Part shown: piece by piece, positions 1 to 7,922 of the stretch
How positions within the stretch are numbered: the first letter of the stretch is position 1
Layout of the letters: each line of letters opens with the position of its first letter
Source: Puniceibacterium confluentis
GTDB taxonomy: Bacteria; Pseudomonadota; Alphaproteobacteria; Rhodobacterales; Rhodobacteraceae
Direction of reading: 5' to 3'
Length of the DNA: 64,000 nt
Assembly (NCBI RefSeq): GCF_007923445.1
Contig: NZ_VOJI01000010.1
Coordinates: 1 to 64,000 of the forward strand
Program-made: the position numbers and the translations under genes
The notes under the pieces: model-generated
Told to the model about the DNA's origin: nothing
Seen by the model: only the letters and a program-made list of their open reading frames with translations
Databases searched by the model: none

Positions 1-77
1 ATCCAAATCAGTATAAGGGGGTCACTTTTGGACGCCGATCACCCCGCCACGGGGTCAAAATTGCATGCTTGTTCACA
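1..77. mobile_element. Terminus of an IS21-family-like insertion sequence (body lies left of the window)
   Basis: Two related words sit here: GGGGTCACTTTTGGACGCC at 18-36 and GGGGTCAAAATTGCATGC at 51-68. Multiple terminal repeats of the form GGGTCAnTTTTG...CGCC are typical of IS21-family ends. Read on the minus strand, the element would begin with TG at about position 77 (TGTGAACAAGC), which fits the TG...CA ends of that family. The junction falls inside the integrase gene, and the integrase stop codon (75-73) lies in this terminal sequence. The transposase genes are not in the window, so the family call rests on the terminal repeats only. Confidence 0.6.
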
Positions 78-1368
78 GACCAAGTCTGATGAGTTCGGCA
101 TGAACTGGCACCTTGCGTATAGATGCGGCGTTCTTGAAACGCTTGTTGCCTTCGCCTTCGTCCATCATGTTGAAAATCCATGTCCCGTCCTGCTGTTGTA
201 GATCGGATACATCCAGTTGGCATACTTCGTTCAGCCGTGCTCCTGAGTACACTGCGATCAGTGTTGCCCACTTGTGGCTACCGCTTTTCACAAGCCCCTT
301 GGTGTTGTGTATCAACTCGTCTTGCACTGCTTTGAGTGCCTCGGGCTTGAAGGCTTGGCGTTGCGGAGTAGTCCTGCTGTTCGATCTGCCAACACGCATA
401 CCTTCAAAAAGGTTGACGTGGGCGTGACCATTCTTGGCTGCCCAGTCATAGAACGATTGGTAGATGCTGATGTAGCCGTTAACGGTGACACTAGATAGCT
501 TTGTTACGTCCCGCACAGTGGTGGCTTCTCTCAGTGAGAGATGCCTCGTGTGAGGGTTCTTGTTCTTGTTTGCGGGCAATTCCAAAAGCACACGCTTGAC
601 CTCTTGTGCGTCTGCTTTGGTGATTGAAGTCATCATGCGGTCCTCACCGAGCAACTCGACAAGTGCCTCAAGCGCTGCCTCTTTCTTGTCGAATGTCCCG
701 GGCTGCCAACTGTCTGCACGGCGGTTTTCGGTGATGTACACCGTGATGGCTTGCGACAATGTCGCGCTGTTTGCCACTTGTTCGTCCGCCACAAGGGCGT
801 CGTCAGGCTCTGGCGTGGATTTTTCGTAGTCGTATCGACCGAACGACGCCTCGAACTTTTCCAGCGCCCTGAGCATGTCGCGGTGGGCAATCTGGTATTC
901 TTGCAAGATTCGGTCCGGGCGGTTGTCTACCTCGCACTGAGGGATACCGCTGGCCTCACAGAACCGGGTCAGGAAGGCGTCTGTACCTTCCGGTTGGGTC
1001 ATCTCCCAGTAATCCACTGACGACGCCTCAGCGAGGCTCAGAGTGGCCAGGATCGGCGCGCGCAGGTATTCGGATCTCGGGCCGTCTGCGCCGAGCCGGT
1101 CTGTTGCCTTGGCAAGTCTGGCTGCGAAATAGGCATGGATCAGCTTGCGGAGTTCATCATGCCGCATGTGGGTCGGCACTCCAGTTCGAAAAAATGAGGA
1201 GCTGCACAGGGCGAGATGCCGGGCGAGACACCCCGCATGCTTAGGACAGCGTGTCCGAAGTGATACCCGGACTGTATGTCTCTTAGTGGTATCTGGTTGC
1301 TTTGGCATAGGCCAGCGGAAGTAAAAAATGCCGTGGCGGGAGCGTGAAAGGTATGAGTCGAAATGCAT
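73..1368 (-). pseudogene. Tyrosine recombinase/phage-type integrase, C-terminally truncated
   Basis: The frame has 431 residues. The N-terminus (YLSRSRHGIFYFRWPMP) is the short DUF6538-type module that opens many Rhodobacterales integrases. A SAM-like core-binding domain follows (about residues 215-320, with the pattern SVTVNGYISIYQSFYDWAAKNG), then the start of the catalytic domain with the first catalytic arginine in SGARLNEVCQL. The protein stops after VPVHAELIRLGL, roughly where the HxxR box and the catalytic tyrosine should still follow (about 100-150 residues missing), so it cannot be an active recombinase. The stop codon comes from the IS-like terminus at 1-77. GC content is visibly lower than in the genes to the right, which suggests transfer. 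The gene starts 65 bp from the 3' end of tRNA-Ala, the usual place for an integrase that uses a tRNA attachment site. Confidence 0.85.
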
Positions 1369-1433
1369 CGCTGTGCCTCACCTGTGTGGCACACCCATCT
1401 CAAGCGTCTCTAAGTCATTGGTCTTGAAGGAAA

Positions 1434-1509
1434 TGGTGGAGCCTAGGGGGATCGAACCCCTGACCTCCTGCATGCCATGCAGGCGCTCTCCCAGCTGAGC
1501 TAAGGCCCC
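1434..1509 (-). tRNA. tRNA-Ala (anticodon GGC)
   Basis: On the minus strand the 76-nt sequence folds as a cloverleaf. The acceptor stem is GGGGCCU/AGGCUCC, the D arm contains UAGCUCAGCUGGGAGAGC, the anticodon stem is CCUGC/GCAGG around AUGGCAU (GGC anticodon), and the T arm is CAGGGGUUCGAUCCCCU. The 3' ACCA is encoded. It reads GCC alanine codons. The integrase gene lies directly beyond its 3' end, so this tRNA is the likely integration target of the element to the left. Confidence 0.95.
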
Positions 1510-1609
1510 ATTCCAGTTGCCGTCGCCGGCACCGTGCGCGCTGAATTACGCAAAGCGGCGGCCGGGATCAAGAGGAAAATCCGGGCCGGCGCCAATTCAT
1601 TTCGCGACG

Positions 1610-1933
1610 TCAGTCGTCGTCGCTCGCAACGTCCTTGATGTCGTCAAGCGACACGTTCTCGTCGTCATCCTCGTCTTCGAGGACATCATCATCGTCCAGC
1701 TCGACATCGACATCATCATCATCGTCCAGCACATCGACGTCGTCTTTTTCCTCGACCTTGGACTTGCGCGAGGCGCCATCCGCAGCGTCCGCCAGAATCT
1801 GGCCACGCTTGCCATGGTCCAGTTCGACGACTTCACCCGTGTAGGGGCTGATGATCGGGGTCTTGTTCAGGTCATAAAACCGCTTGCCTGTGGTCGGGCA
1901 GACGCGTTTGACGCCCCATTCTTCTTTGGGCAT
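1610..1933 (-). CDS. TIGR02300-type FYDLN acid domain protein
   Basis: A 107-residue cytoplasmic protein of unknown function. It starts MPKEEWGVKRVCP, has the family signature KRFYDLNKTPIISPYTG near residues 17-33, and ends in an extremely acidic tail dominated by Asp/Glu runs. The ATG at 1933 is chosen over an upstream frame extension to 2002 because the conserved family begins with MPKxEWGxKR; the extension is built from an 18-bp tandem repeat. A CPxxG pair (VCPTTGKR) resembles a zinc-ribbon half. In alphaproteobacteria this gene is often found near tRNA-Ala and aroA/cmk. No function is claimed. Confidence 0.9.
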   Translation of the reverse strand: MPKEEWGVKRVCPTTGKRFYDLNKTPIISPYTGEVVELDHGKRGQILADAADGASRKSKVEEKDDVDVLDDDDDVDVELDDDDVLEDEDDDENVSLDDIKDVASDDD

Positions 1934-1953
1934 GGGAGTCCCTCTCAATGATT

Positions 1954-1989
1954 GGTCCTGTGGACGGTCCGGGTCCTGTGGACGATCCG
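1954..1989. repeat. 18-bp tandem duplication upstream of the FYDLN gene
   Basis: GGTCCTGTGGACGGTCCG (1954-1971) is followed directly by the same unit with one mismatch (1972-1989). It lies in the leader of the gene starting at 1933 and creates an in-frame but probably untranslated PDRPQD repeat. Confidence 0.7.
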
Positions 1990-2028
1990 GGCCAACTGCC
2001 ATAACACTATGCCAGTGTCAAAGGCTTC

Positions 2029-2760
2029 TTGGCCACAATCCTCCGAGGCGTTCATATGGGTGATGTCACGCTATGGGGCAACCCCCCGATCCCGGTGCTG
2101 TTGCGCCGCTCGGCGCGGGCGCGTCGCATTTCGCTCCGGCTGTCGCAACTGGACGGGCGAGTCACGCTGACACTGCCCAAACGCCTGCCTCAGGCACAGG
2201 CGCTGGCCTTCCTGCAAGAGAAGGAGGGCTGGCTGCGTCACCACCTGGCGGATCAGCTGAGCGTCGTGCCTGTGGCCCTGGGGGCGGTGGTACCGGTCGA
2301 GGGCGTCGATCACCGCATCGTGTCAGGTGTCGGGCGTGCGGTTCGGACCATCGCGCAGGACCAGGGGTGCGAGCTGTGCGTGCCGGGCGCACCGGACCAG
2401 GTGGCGGCGCGCCTGCAAGGACACCTGCGCGCCCTCGCCCGCGACCGGCTTGCCGCCGCCTCGGATATCTATGCAAGCAGGCTCGGGCTGCGCTACAGCC
2501 GCCTGACGCTGCGGGACACCCGGTCGCGCTGGGGATCCTGTACGGCGGCCGGAGGGCTGATGTATTCCTGGAGGCTCATCCTGGCGCCGCGCGCCGTGCT
2601 CGACTATGTCGCCGCCCATGAGGTGGCGCACCTGGCCGAGATGAATCATTCACCCGCCTTCTGGGACACCGTCACCCGGATTCACGGGGACTGGCAGGCG
2701 CCGCGCCTCTGGCTGCGCGAACAGGGCGCCGCGTTGCACCGCTACCGGTTTGAGGATTGA
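2029..2760 (+). CDS. YgjP-like (DUF45/M48-type) metallopeptidase domain protein
   Basis: 243 residues from the first ATG; an internal ATG at 2056 (MGDVTLWGN) is an equally good start. The zinc site is visible as H197-E198-V-A-H201 (AAHEVAHLAEMNHSPAFW), with H207 as the likely third ligand. Upstream of it are the family's conserved TRSRWGSC-type segment (RDTRSRWGSCTAAGGLMYSWRL) and the RYSRLTLRD strand. The family comprises short cytoplasmic metalloproteases of unclear substrate. No signal peptide is seen. It diverges from the FYDLN gene, and its last codons overlap the frame of the following GntR gene only if that gene used an upstream start. Confidence 0.88.
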   Translation: MATILRGVHMGDVTLWGNPPIPVLLRRSARARRISLRLSQLDGRVTLTLPKRLPQAQALAFLQEKEGWLRHHLADQLSVVPVALGAVVPVEGVDHRIVSGVGRAVRTIAQDQGCELCVPGAPDQVAARLQGHLRALARDRLAAASDIYASRLGLRYSRLTLRDTRSRWGSCTAAGGLMYSWRLILAPRAVLDYVAAHEVAHLAEMNHSPAFWDTVTRIHGDWQAPRLWLREQGAALHRYRFED

Positions 2761-2791
2761 CCCGGTCCGGGTTTGTGATCACAACGGAGAT

Positions 2792-3454
2792 ATGTTGCCC
2801 ACCCTGCGCCCGCCAGAAAGAAATCCCGAAGCCCGGATCTCGGCCCATGACCGCGTGTATCGCGGGCTGCGGTCGCGGATCATGCTGGGTCAGATCGGCC
2901 CGGGCGAATCGCTGACCCTGCGCGGGATCGGACGCGAGTTTGAGGTGTCGATGACACCGGCCCGCGAAGCGGTCCAGAGGCTGGTCGCCGAAGGTGCGCT
3001 GTCAATGTCCAACTCGGGACGTGTCCAAACACCTGAGCTCAGCAACGAACGGATCGAAGAACTGGCCGCTCTGCGCGCCCTGCTGGAAGTGGAACTGGCC
3101 AGCCGCGCCCTGCCCCGCGCGCATATCGCGCTGATCGATCGGTTGCAGACCATCAACGGTACCATCACCGATGCCGTGTCGAATCGCGATGCGGTGGGCT
3201 ACATCCGCACCAATCTTGAATTCCACCGGACGCTGTATCTGCGCGCCCAGGCCCCGGCGATGCTGGCGATGGCCGAAACGGTCTGGTTGCAACTGGGGCC
3301 GACCATGCGCGCGCTCTATACAAGAATGCGTCGCAACGAGGCGCCGCACTACCACCGATTGATCATTGCCGCCCTCAAGGCCGGCGACGAACCGGGTCTG
3401 CGTCTGGCCGTGCGCTCGGATGTGACGCAGGGCCTGCGGATGCTCACGTCGTGA
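2792..3454 (+). CDS. GntR-family transcriptional regulator (FCD/FadR-C type)
   Basis: 220 residues from the ATG at 2792, preceded by AACGGAGAT; an upstream in-frame start at 2750 would overlap the peptidase gene and lacks family similarity. The N-terminal winged helix is clear (HDRVYRGLRSRIMLGQIGPGE, then LRGIGREFEVSMTPAREAVQRL). The C-terminal all-helical FCD ligand domain includes LRALLEVELA, NLEFHRTLY and HYHRLIIAALKAGD, with histidines that usually bind a metal and carboxylate ligand. The neighbours (YgjP peptidase, accA) suggest no target pathway, so the regulon is unknown. Confidence 0.88.
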   Translation: MLPTLRPPERNPEARISAHDRVYRGLRSRIMLGQIGPGESLTLRGIGREFEVSMTPAREAVQRLVAEGALSMSNSGRVQTPELSNERIEELAALRALLEVELASRALPRAHIALIDRLQTINGTITDAVSNRDAVGYIRTNLEFHRTLYLRAQAPAMLAMAETVWLQLGPTMRALYTRMRRNEAPHYHRLIIAALKAGDEPGLRLAVRSDVTQGLRMLTS

Positions 3455-3575
3455 CTGCCGCGCGACCCGCCTCCGCCACCCGACTCTCTTCGAAGCTGTG
3501 ACCGGGTGAGCACGGGACAGCGCCGCTTCCGGAGAGCGCCGGGCCGCGTTGATCTGCGCAGGCCCCTTTGAGGCC

Positions 3576-4538
3576 TCAGGCGGCCAGCCCTTTCGAGCCC
3601 AGCGTCAGGAACTTGTCGCGACGGTCACGGATCAGTGCCTTGGGCTTCATGTCGACCAACTCGTCGAGCATCGCGCCCAGACCGTCGCGGACAGCTTCGA
3701 GCGTGGCCTCGGGGTCGCGGTGCGCGCCACCCAGCGGCTCGCGGATCACCCGATCGGTCACGCCCAGCTTGAGCAGATCCTGCGCGGTCAGCCGCAGCGC
3801 CTCGGCGGCCTCGCGCATCTTTTCGGCGTCCTTCCACAGGATGGACGCGCAGCCCTCGGGGGAAATCACCGAATAGACCGAATGCTCCAGCATCGCGACA
3901 CGGTTCGCCGTGGCAAAGGCCACCGCCCCGCCGGAGCCACCTTCGCCGATGATCAGCGACACCAGCGGCACACCGATCTGCAGGCAGGTCTCGGTCGCGC
4001 GGGCGATCGCTTCGGACTGGCCGCGCTCTTCGGCCCCTTTGCCCGGATAGGCGCCGGGTGTATCGACAAGCGTGATCACCGGCAGACCGAAGCGGTCGGC
4101 CATTTCCATCAGGCGCACCGCCTTGCGGTACCCTTCGGGCCGGGCCATGCCAAAATTACGCTGGATTCGGCTGTTGGTGTCATTGCCCTTTTCATGGCCG
4201 ATCACCACGACGGGCCGGTCATTGAACCGCGCCAGCCCGCCCAGCACCGCCTCGTCTTCGGCGAACTTGCGATCGCCGGCCAGCGGCATGTATTCCTGAA
4301 ACAGCGCCTCGATATAGTCGCTGCAATGTGGCCGGTCGGGGTGCCGCGCCACCTGACACTTGCGCCAGGGCGTCAGCTTTTTGTACAGATCCTTCAGCAG
4401 ATCCGATGCCTTGCGGTCCAGTGCCGCCGCTTCGGCCTCGATGTCCATCTCTTCGTTGCCCCGCGCCATCGCGCGCAGCTCTTCGGCCTTGCCTTCGATC
4501 TCGGCCAGAGGTTTCTCAAAATCGAGGTAGTGCGTCAT
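3576..4538 (-). CDS. accA: Acetyl-CoA carboxylase carboxyltransferase subunit alpha
   Basis: 320 residues, the normal family length. AccA pairs with AccD to transfer CO2 from carboxybiotin to acetyl-CoA, giving malonyl-CoA for fatty-acid synthesis in the cytoplasm. The start [21 protein letters not shown], the central [17 protein letters not shown] and [25 protein letters not shown], and [18 protein letters not shown] are all characteristic. The crotonase-fold oxyanion region [38 protein letters not shown] is intact. A GGAGCC ribosome site precedes the ATG at 4538. It is a stand-alone housekeeping gene among accessory genes. Confidence 0.97.
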   Translation of the reverse strand: MTHYLDFEKPLAEIEGKAEELRAMARGNEEMDIEAEAAALDRKASDLLKDLYKKLTPWRKCQVARHPDRPHCSDYIEALFQEYMPLAGDRKFAEDEAVLGGLARFNDRPVVVIGHEKGNDTNSRIQRNFGMARPEGYRKAVRLMEMADRFGLPVITLVDTPGAYPGKGAEERGQSEAIARATETCLQIGVPLVSLIIGEGGSGGAVAFATANRVAMLEHSVYSVISPEGCASILWKDAEKMREAAEALRLTAQDLLKLGVTDRVIREPLGGAHRDPEATLEAVRDGLGAMLDELVDMKPKALIRDRRDKFLTLGSKGLAA

Positions 4539-4636
4539 GTGACAGGCTCCGCTTCGGTGTCACGCGTCATATGAACGCACGCGACGGGCTTTGCAACTCT
4601 CTGCCCGGTGCGCGACAAGGCGGCGCGCCGACAAAG

Positions 4637-5230
4637 TCAGCGAAACAGCACCGGCAATAGCGAGGCGACCAGCAACCCGGCCATCAGCCAGTTGAACGCC
4701 CGCAGCCGCGCGGGTGCCCGCAGCAGGCGGCGCAGCTGCTGCCCCGCCAGGGTCCAGAGCGTTGTCGACAGCACCGCGCAGACGACATAGGCCCCCGCCA
4801 CCCAGAGCACCGCCGCCAGATCGCGCCCTGCCGCATAGAGTGTGATCGCAGACAGTCCCATCGACCAGGCCTTTGGGTTGACCCACTGAAACGCCGCTGC
4901 CTGGAAAAAACTCAGCGGTCTGCCGGTCGCGCCGGTGTCCCTGGGCGCGGCGGCATGGGCAATCTTCCAGGCGAGATACAGCATGTAGGCGGCCGAGGCG
5001 ATTTTCAGCACCAGGTAGCTTTGCGGCCAGAGGTCAAAGAGCTGCATCACCCCCAGACCCACCAGCACCACCATCATCGGGAACCCCAGCCCGACGCCGA
5101 ACATATGCGGCACCGAGCGGCGCAGGCCAAAGTTTGCCCCTGACGCCATCAGCATCAGGTTGTTGGGCCCCGGGGTGATCACAGTCACCAGAGCAAACAG
5201 CAGCAAAGCAGGGAGGATTTCAGGTATCAT
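4637..5230 (-). CDS. LysE/RhtB-family amino-acid exporter
   Basis: 197 residues from the ATG at 5230. An upstream open extension is rejected because it is antisense to the AsnC gene and unlike the family. The N-terminal hallmark TPGPNNLMLMASGANFG follows the first hydrophobic segment, and about six membrane segments can be traced. These proteins export amino acids or derivatives such as homoserine, threonine, leucine or lysine using the proton gradient. The Lrp/AsnC regulator transcribed divergently 81 bp away is the usual partner and probably induces this exporter in response to its amino acid. The substrate cannot be read from the sequence. Confidence 0.9.
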   Translation of the reverse strand: MIPEILPALLLFALVTVITPGPNNLMLMASGANFGLRRSVPHMFGVGLGFPMMVVLVGLGVMQLFDLWPQSYLVLKIASAAYMLYLAWKIAHAAAPRDTGATGRPLSFFQAAAFQWVNPKAWSMGLSAITLYAAGRDLAAVLWVAGAYVVCAVLSTTLWTLAGQQLRRLLRAPARLRAFNWLMAGLLVASLLPVLFR

Positions 5231-5311
5231 GCCTGCATTATCCGCTAGCCTCAGTCGCATTGAATTGCAATTTTTGTCGAAATGCCCGGCAGAGCGCAAT
5301 ATACCGGCGCG

Positions 5312-5755
5312 ATGGACAGCATTGACCAACATATATTGCGCGCCCTCACCCGCGACGGACGGATCAGCAACCTGGCGCTGGCCGAAGCGGTGGGACTTTC
5401 GCCTTCGGCCTGCCTGCGCCGGGTCACCGCTCTGGAACGTGCCGGCGTCATCACCGGTTACCGCGCGGTGCTGTCGCCCGACAAGACCGGCGTCGGTTTT
5501 GTCGCCTATGTCACCGTCGGTCTGAACCAGCACACAAAGGCCGCGCAGGAGGCGTTTGAACGCGCCATCGCCCAGAGCCCCGAGGTGCGGGAATGCCACA
5601 ACATCACCGGCGCCGTAGAGTACCTTCTGCGGATCGAGGCCGCGGACCTGGCGGCTTACAAACATTTTCATACCGAAGTTCTGGGAACCTTGCCGCAGGT
5701 CAATGCGATTACCTCATACGTGGTCATGGGGTCTCCCAAGGACGAGCGGGCCTGA
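5312..5755 (+). CDS. Lrp/AsnC-family transcriptional regulator
   Basis: 147 residues from the ATG at 5312 (MDSIDQHILRALTRDGRIS); a start ten codons earlier is possible but lies outside the family consensus. It has an N-terminal AsnC-type helix-turn-helix (NLALAEAVGLSPSACLRRVTALERAGVITGY) and a C-terminal RAM/AsnC effector domain (FVAYVTVGL..., EVRECHNITGAVEYLLRIEAADLAAYKHF). It probably controls the divergent LysE exporter and itself from the 81-bp intergenic region. Confidence 0.92.
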   Translation: MDSIDQHILRALTRDGRISNLALAEAVGLSPSACLRRVTALERAGVITGYRAVLSPDKTGVGFVAYVTVGLNQHTKAAQEAFERAIAQSPEVRECHNITGAVEYLLRIEAADLAAYKHFHTEVLGTLPQVNAITSYVVMGSPKDERA

Positions 5756-5833
5756 AGCCGCACGGCGGCAAGGGCGCGCCGGGCCTGGATTCGCCGCCAC
5801 GGTGGATTTGGACTCGTATCAATAGACGGCTGC

Positions 5834-6478
5834 ATGACCCTTTCGATGACCCTGCGCAAACTGGCCTGCCTGACGGCCCTGCTCGTCACCTCCGCCTGCA
5901 GCGTGACTCCGCCGGTCCCGGATCAGCCCGACGCCGAGAAGATCGCCGAACTCAGCCGCGCCATCGCCGCTCTCGGCCCTGGGGTTGACCCCCGGGAGGC
6001 GCGCCGTGCCGCCCGTCTGGCCGTGGAATATCCGCGACAGCTGGCCGTGGCCTATGAAATCGAGGATTCGCCGCTCACCCATAATTCCAAAGTGAATGCC
6101 GGGCTGAAGCCGCGCGGGCTGTGCTGGCACTGGTCGCGGGATCTGGGGGCCCGGCTGGAGCAGGAACGGTTCCGCACGCTGGACATTCGCTATGCCATCG
6201 CCAACTACAAGGTCGCCTTCCGGATCGAACACAGTTCGGTCATCCTCACCGCCAGAGGCGACCCGCTGGAAATGGGCCTGGTGCTCGACCCCTGGCGTTA
6301 CGGCGGTGCGCTCTACTGGGGGCCGGTGCCCGAAGATACCGCTTATCCCTGGCGACCAAGAGACGAAGTGCAGGCCGAGCGCCGCGCCGACGAGGGCCTG
6401 CCGCCGTTGGCACCGGCACCGACGCAATGGTTGCCCGCAGCAGCCGCCGATCAGGGCGGGATCGTGCCGAATTTCTGA
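5834..6478 (+). CDS. Hypothetical lipoprotein
   Basis: 214 residues, or 210 if the second ATG at 5846 is used. The N-terminus is a lipoprotein signal: MTLRKLACLTALLVTSAC, with lipobox VTSAC and the acylated Cys near residue 22, so it should be membrane-anchored and periplasmic. The mature part contains YPRQLAVAYEIEDSPLTHN, GLCWHWSRDLGARL and PWRYGGALYWGPV; it looks globular, with many aromatic residues. The family is not recognised beyond a conserved-hypothetical look, and no function is assigned. It precedes the carbamoylase gene by 165 bp and need not belong to that operon. Confidence 0.75.
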   Translation: MTLSMTLRKLACLTALLVTSACSVTPPVPDQPDAEKIAELSRAIAALGPGVDPREARRAARLAVEYPRQLAVAYEIEDSPLTHNSKVNAGLKPRGLCWHWSRDLGARLEQERFRTLDIRYAIANYKVAFRIEHSSVILTARGDPLEMGLVLDPWRYGGALYWGPVPEDTAYPWRPRDEVQAERRADEGLPPLAPAPTQWLPAAAADQGGIVPNF

Positions 6479-6643
6479 CCATTGCCGGTGCCCGGGCGCA
6501 AAACCCGAGGCCCCGCAGGCAATCGCTCTTGATCCCGTGCAACCTCTGCAAGAAAGATTTCCCTGAAAATCATGTGGAGTCAGACCCTTGCCCCAACCCG
6601 CCCGCATCTCCGCCCCACTGACCGCCAGTGTCGAAAGCCGGAC

Positions 6644-7570
6644 ATGAGCCGGGTGATCCGCACAGCCGCGGCGCAGATGGGCCCGAACCCACGCGATATG
6701 CCGCGCGCCACTGTCGTGGCGCGGATGATCGCGCTGCTGGACCAGGCGGCGGCACAGGGCGCGGAACTGGTGGTGTTTCCCGAACTGGCGCTGACCAGCT
6801 TTTTCCCGCGCTGGTTCCTGCCGGATCAGGCCGATGTCGATGCCTTCTTTGAAACCGAGATGCCGAATGCCGCCACCGCGCCACTGTTCGCGCGCGCCCG
6901 CGCGCTTGGCGTTGCCTTTTCCTTTGGCTACGCCGAGGTCCTGCAGCAGGACGGCAGAACATGCCGCTACAATACCGCGATACTGGTGGACGGAACCGGC
7001 CAAATCGTCGACCACTACCGCAAGGTGCATCTGCCGGGGCATTCCGAACACGAGCCCTGGCGCCCGTTCCAGCATCTGGAAAAACGGTACTTTGAACCCG
7101 GCCCGTTCGGATTTCAGTCTGTCAAAGCACTTGGCGGCAGGATCGGACAGGCGATCTGCAATGATCGACGCTGGCCCGAAACCTATCGCGAACTGGCGCT
7201 GAGCGGTGCCGAGATGGTGCTGATCGGGTACAACACACCGCGCCACTACCCGCCCGCGCCGGAACATGACCACCTTCAGGACTTTCACAACCACCTCAGC
7301 CTGCAGGCCGGCGCCTATGCCAACGGCATGTGGGTGATCGGCGTCGCCAAGGCGGGGGTCGAGGAAGGCTGCGATCTGATCGGCGGGTCGGCGATTGTTG
7401 CGCCCACCGGTGAAATCGTGGCGCAGGCGGCAACGCTGGGTGATGAGGTGATCGTGGCCGACTGCGATCTGGATCGCTGTGCGGAAATCCGCGCCAACAT
7501 CTTCGACTTTGCCAAACACCGCCGCCCCGATGTCTATACCCGGCTCGCGGCGCCGGGCATTGCGACGTAA
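6644..7570 (+). CDS. N-carbamoyl-D-amino-acid hydrolase (nitrilase superfamily)
   Basis: 308 residues from the ATG at 6644 (MSRVIRTAAAQMGPN), compared with about 304 for the Agrobacterium D-carbamoylase. The Glu-Lys-Cys triad is readable at E47 (VVFPELALT), K127 (YRKVHLPG) and C172 (AICNDRRWPE), the same numbers as I recall for the characterised enzyme. The family signature motifs HEPWRPFQHLEKRYFEPG and FHNHLSLQAGAYANGMWV are also present. It would hydrolyse N-carbamoyl-D-amino acids to D-amino acid, CO2 and ammonia, the last step of hydantoin breakdown. It is followed by a peptide-type ABC importer, RidA and a hydantoin-racemase homologue, which supports a hydantoin/ureide scavenging role. 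No hydantoinase is in this cluster. Confidence 0.9.
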   Translation: MSRVIRTAAAQMGPNPRDMPRATVVARMIALLDQAAAQGAELVVFPELALTSFFPRWFLPDQADVDAFFETEMPNAATAPLFARARALGVAFSFGYAEVLQQDGRTCRYNTAILVDGTGQIVDHYRKVHLPGHSEHEPWRPFQHLEKRYFEPGPFGFQSVKALGGRIGQAICNDRRWPETYRELALSGAEMVLIGYNTPRHYPPAPEHDHLQDFHNHLSLQAGAYANGMWVIGVAKAGVEEGCDLIGGSAIVAPTGEIVAQAATLGDEVIVADCDLDRCAEIRANIFDFAKHRRPDVYTRLAAPGIAT

Positions 7571-7922
7571 CCGGCACAGGATCGGGCGGGCAGTCCGCGC
7601 GGTGTCCGCCCGGTGTTTCCGCCAGCCCTTGGGCAGCACACCGCTCGGCGGTCCGGCGCGCGGCGCGACCGCACAGGAGCCGTGGTTCCGAAATGCCGTC
7701 CGAAAGCTGGCGTTTCTTGCAGTCTCCACCAAACCCGGTCGCCGCAGCGCCCAAGACTTCATCAAAGCCCCCCGCAAAGCACAGAAAGCGGGCAGACCCA
7801 CCGATTCGCAGGGGCCGCGATGCCCGCTCGGGATCATTCGGGCGGGAATGATTTTTCCGCCTCGCGCAGGGTCTTGCGCAAGGGGCAGCTCGCATGGCCC
7901 CGAAACGACATGGAGCTTACAT
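7571..7922. other. 352-bp intergenic region, no gene seen
   Basis: This stretch between the carbamoylase and the binding-protein gene has no convincing reading frame with family-like composition; the frame running through it into the next gene is an accidental upstream extension. No clear promoter could be fixed by eye. Confidence 0.5.
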
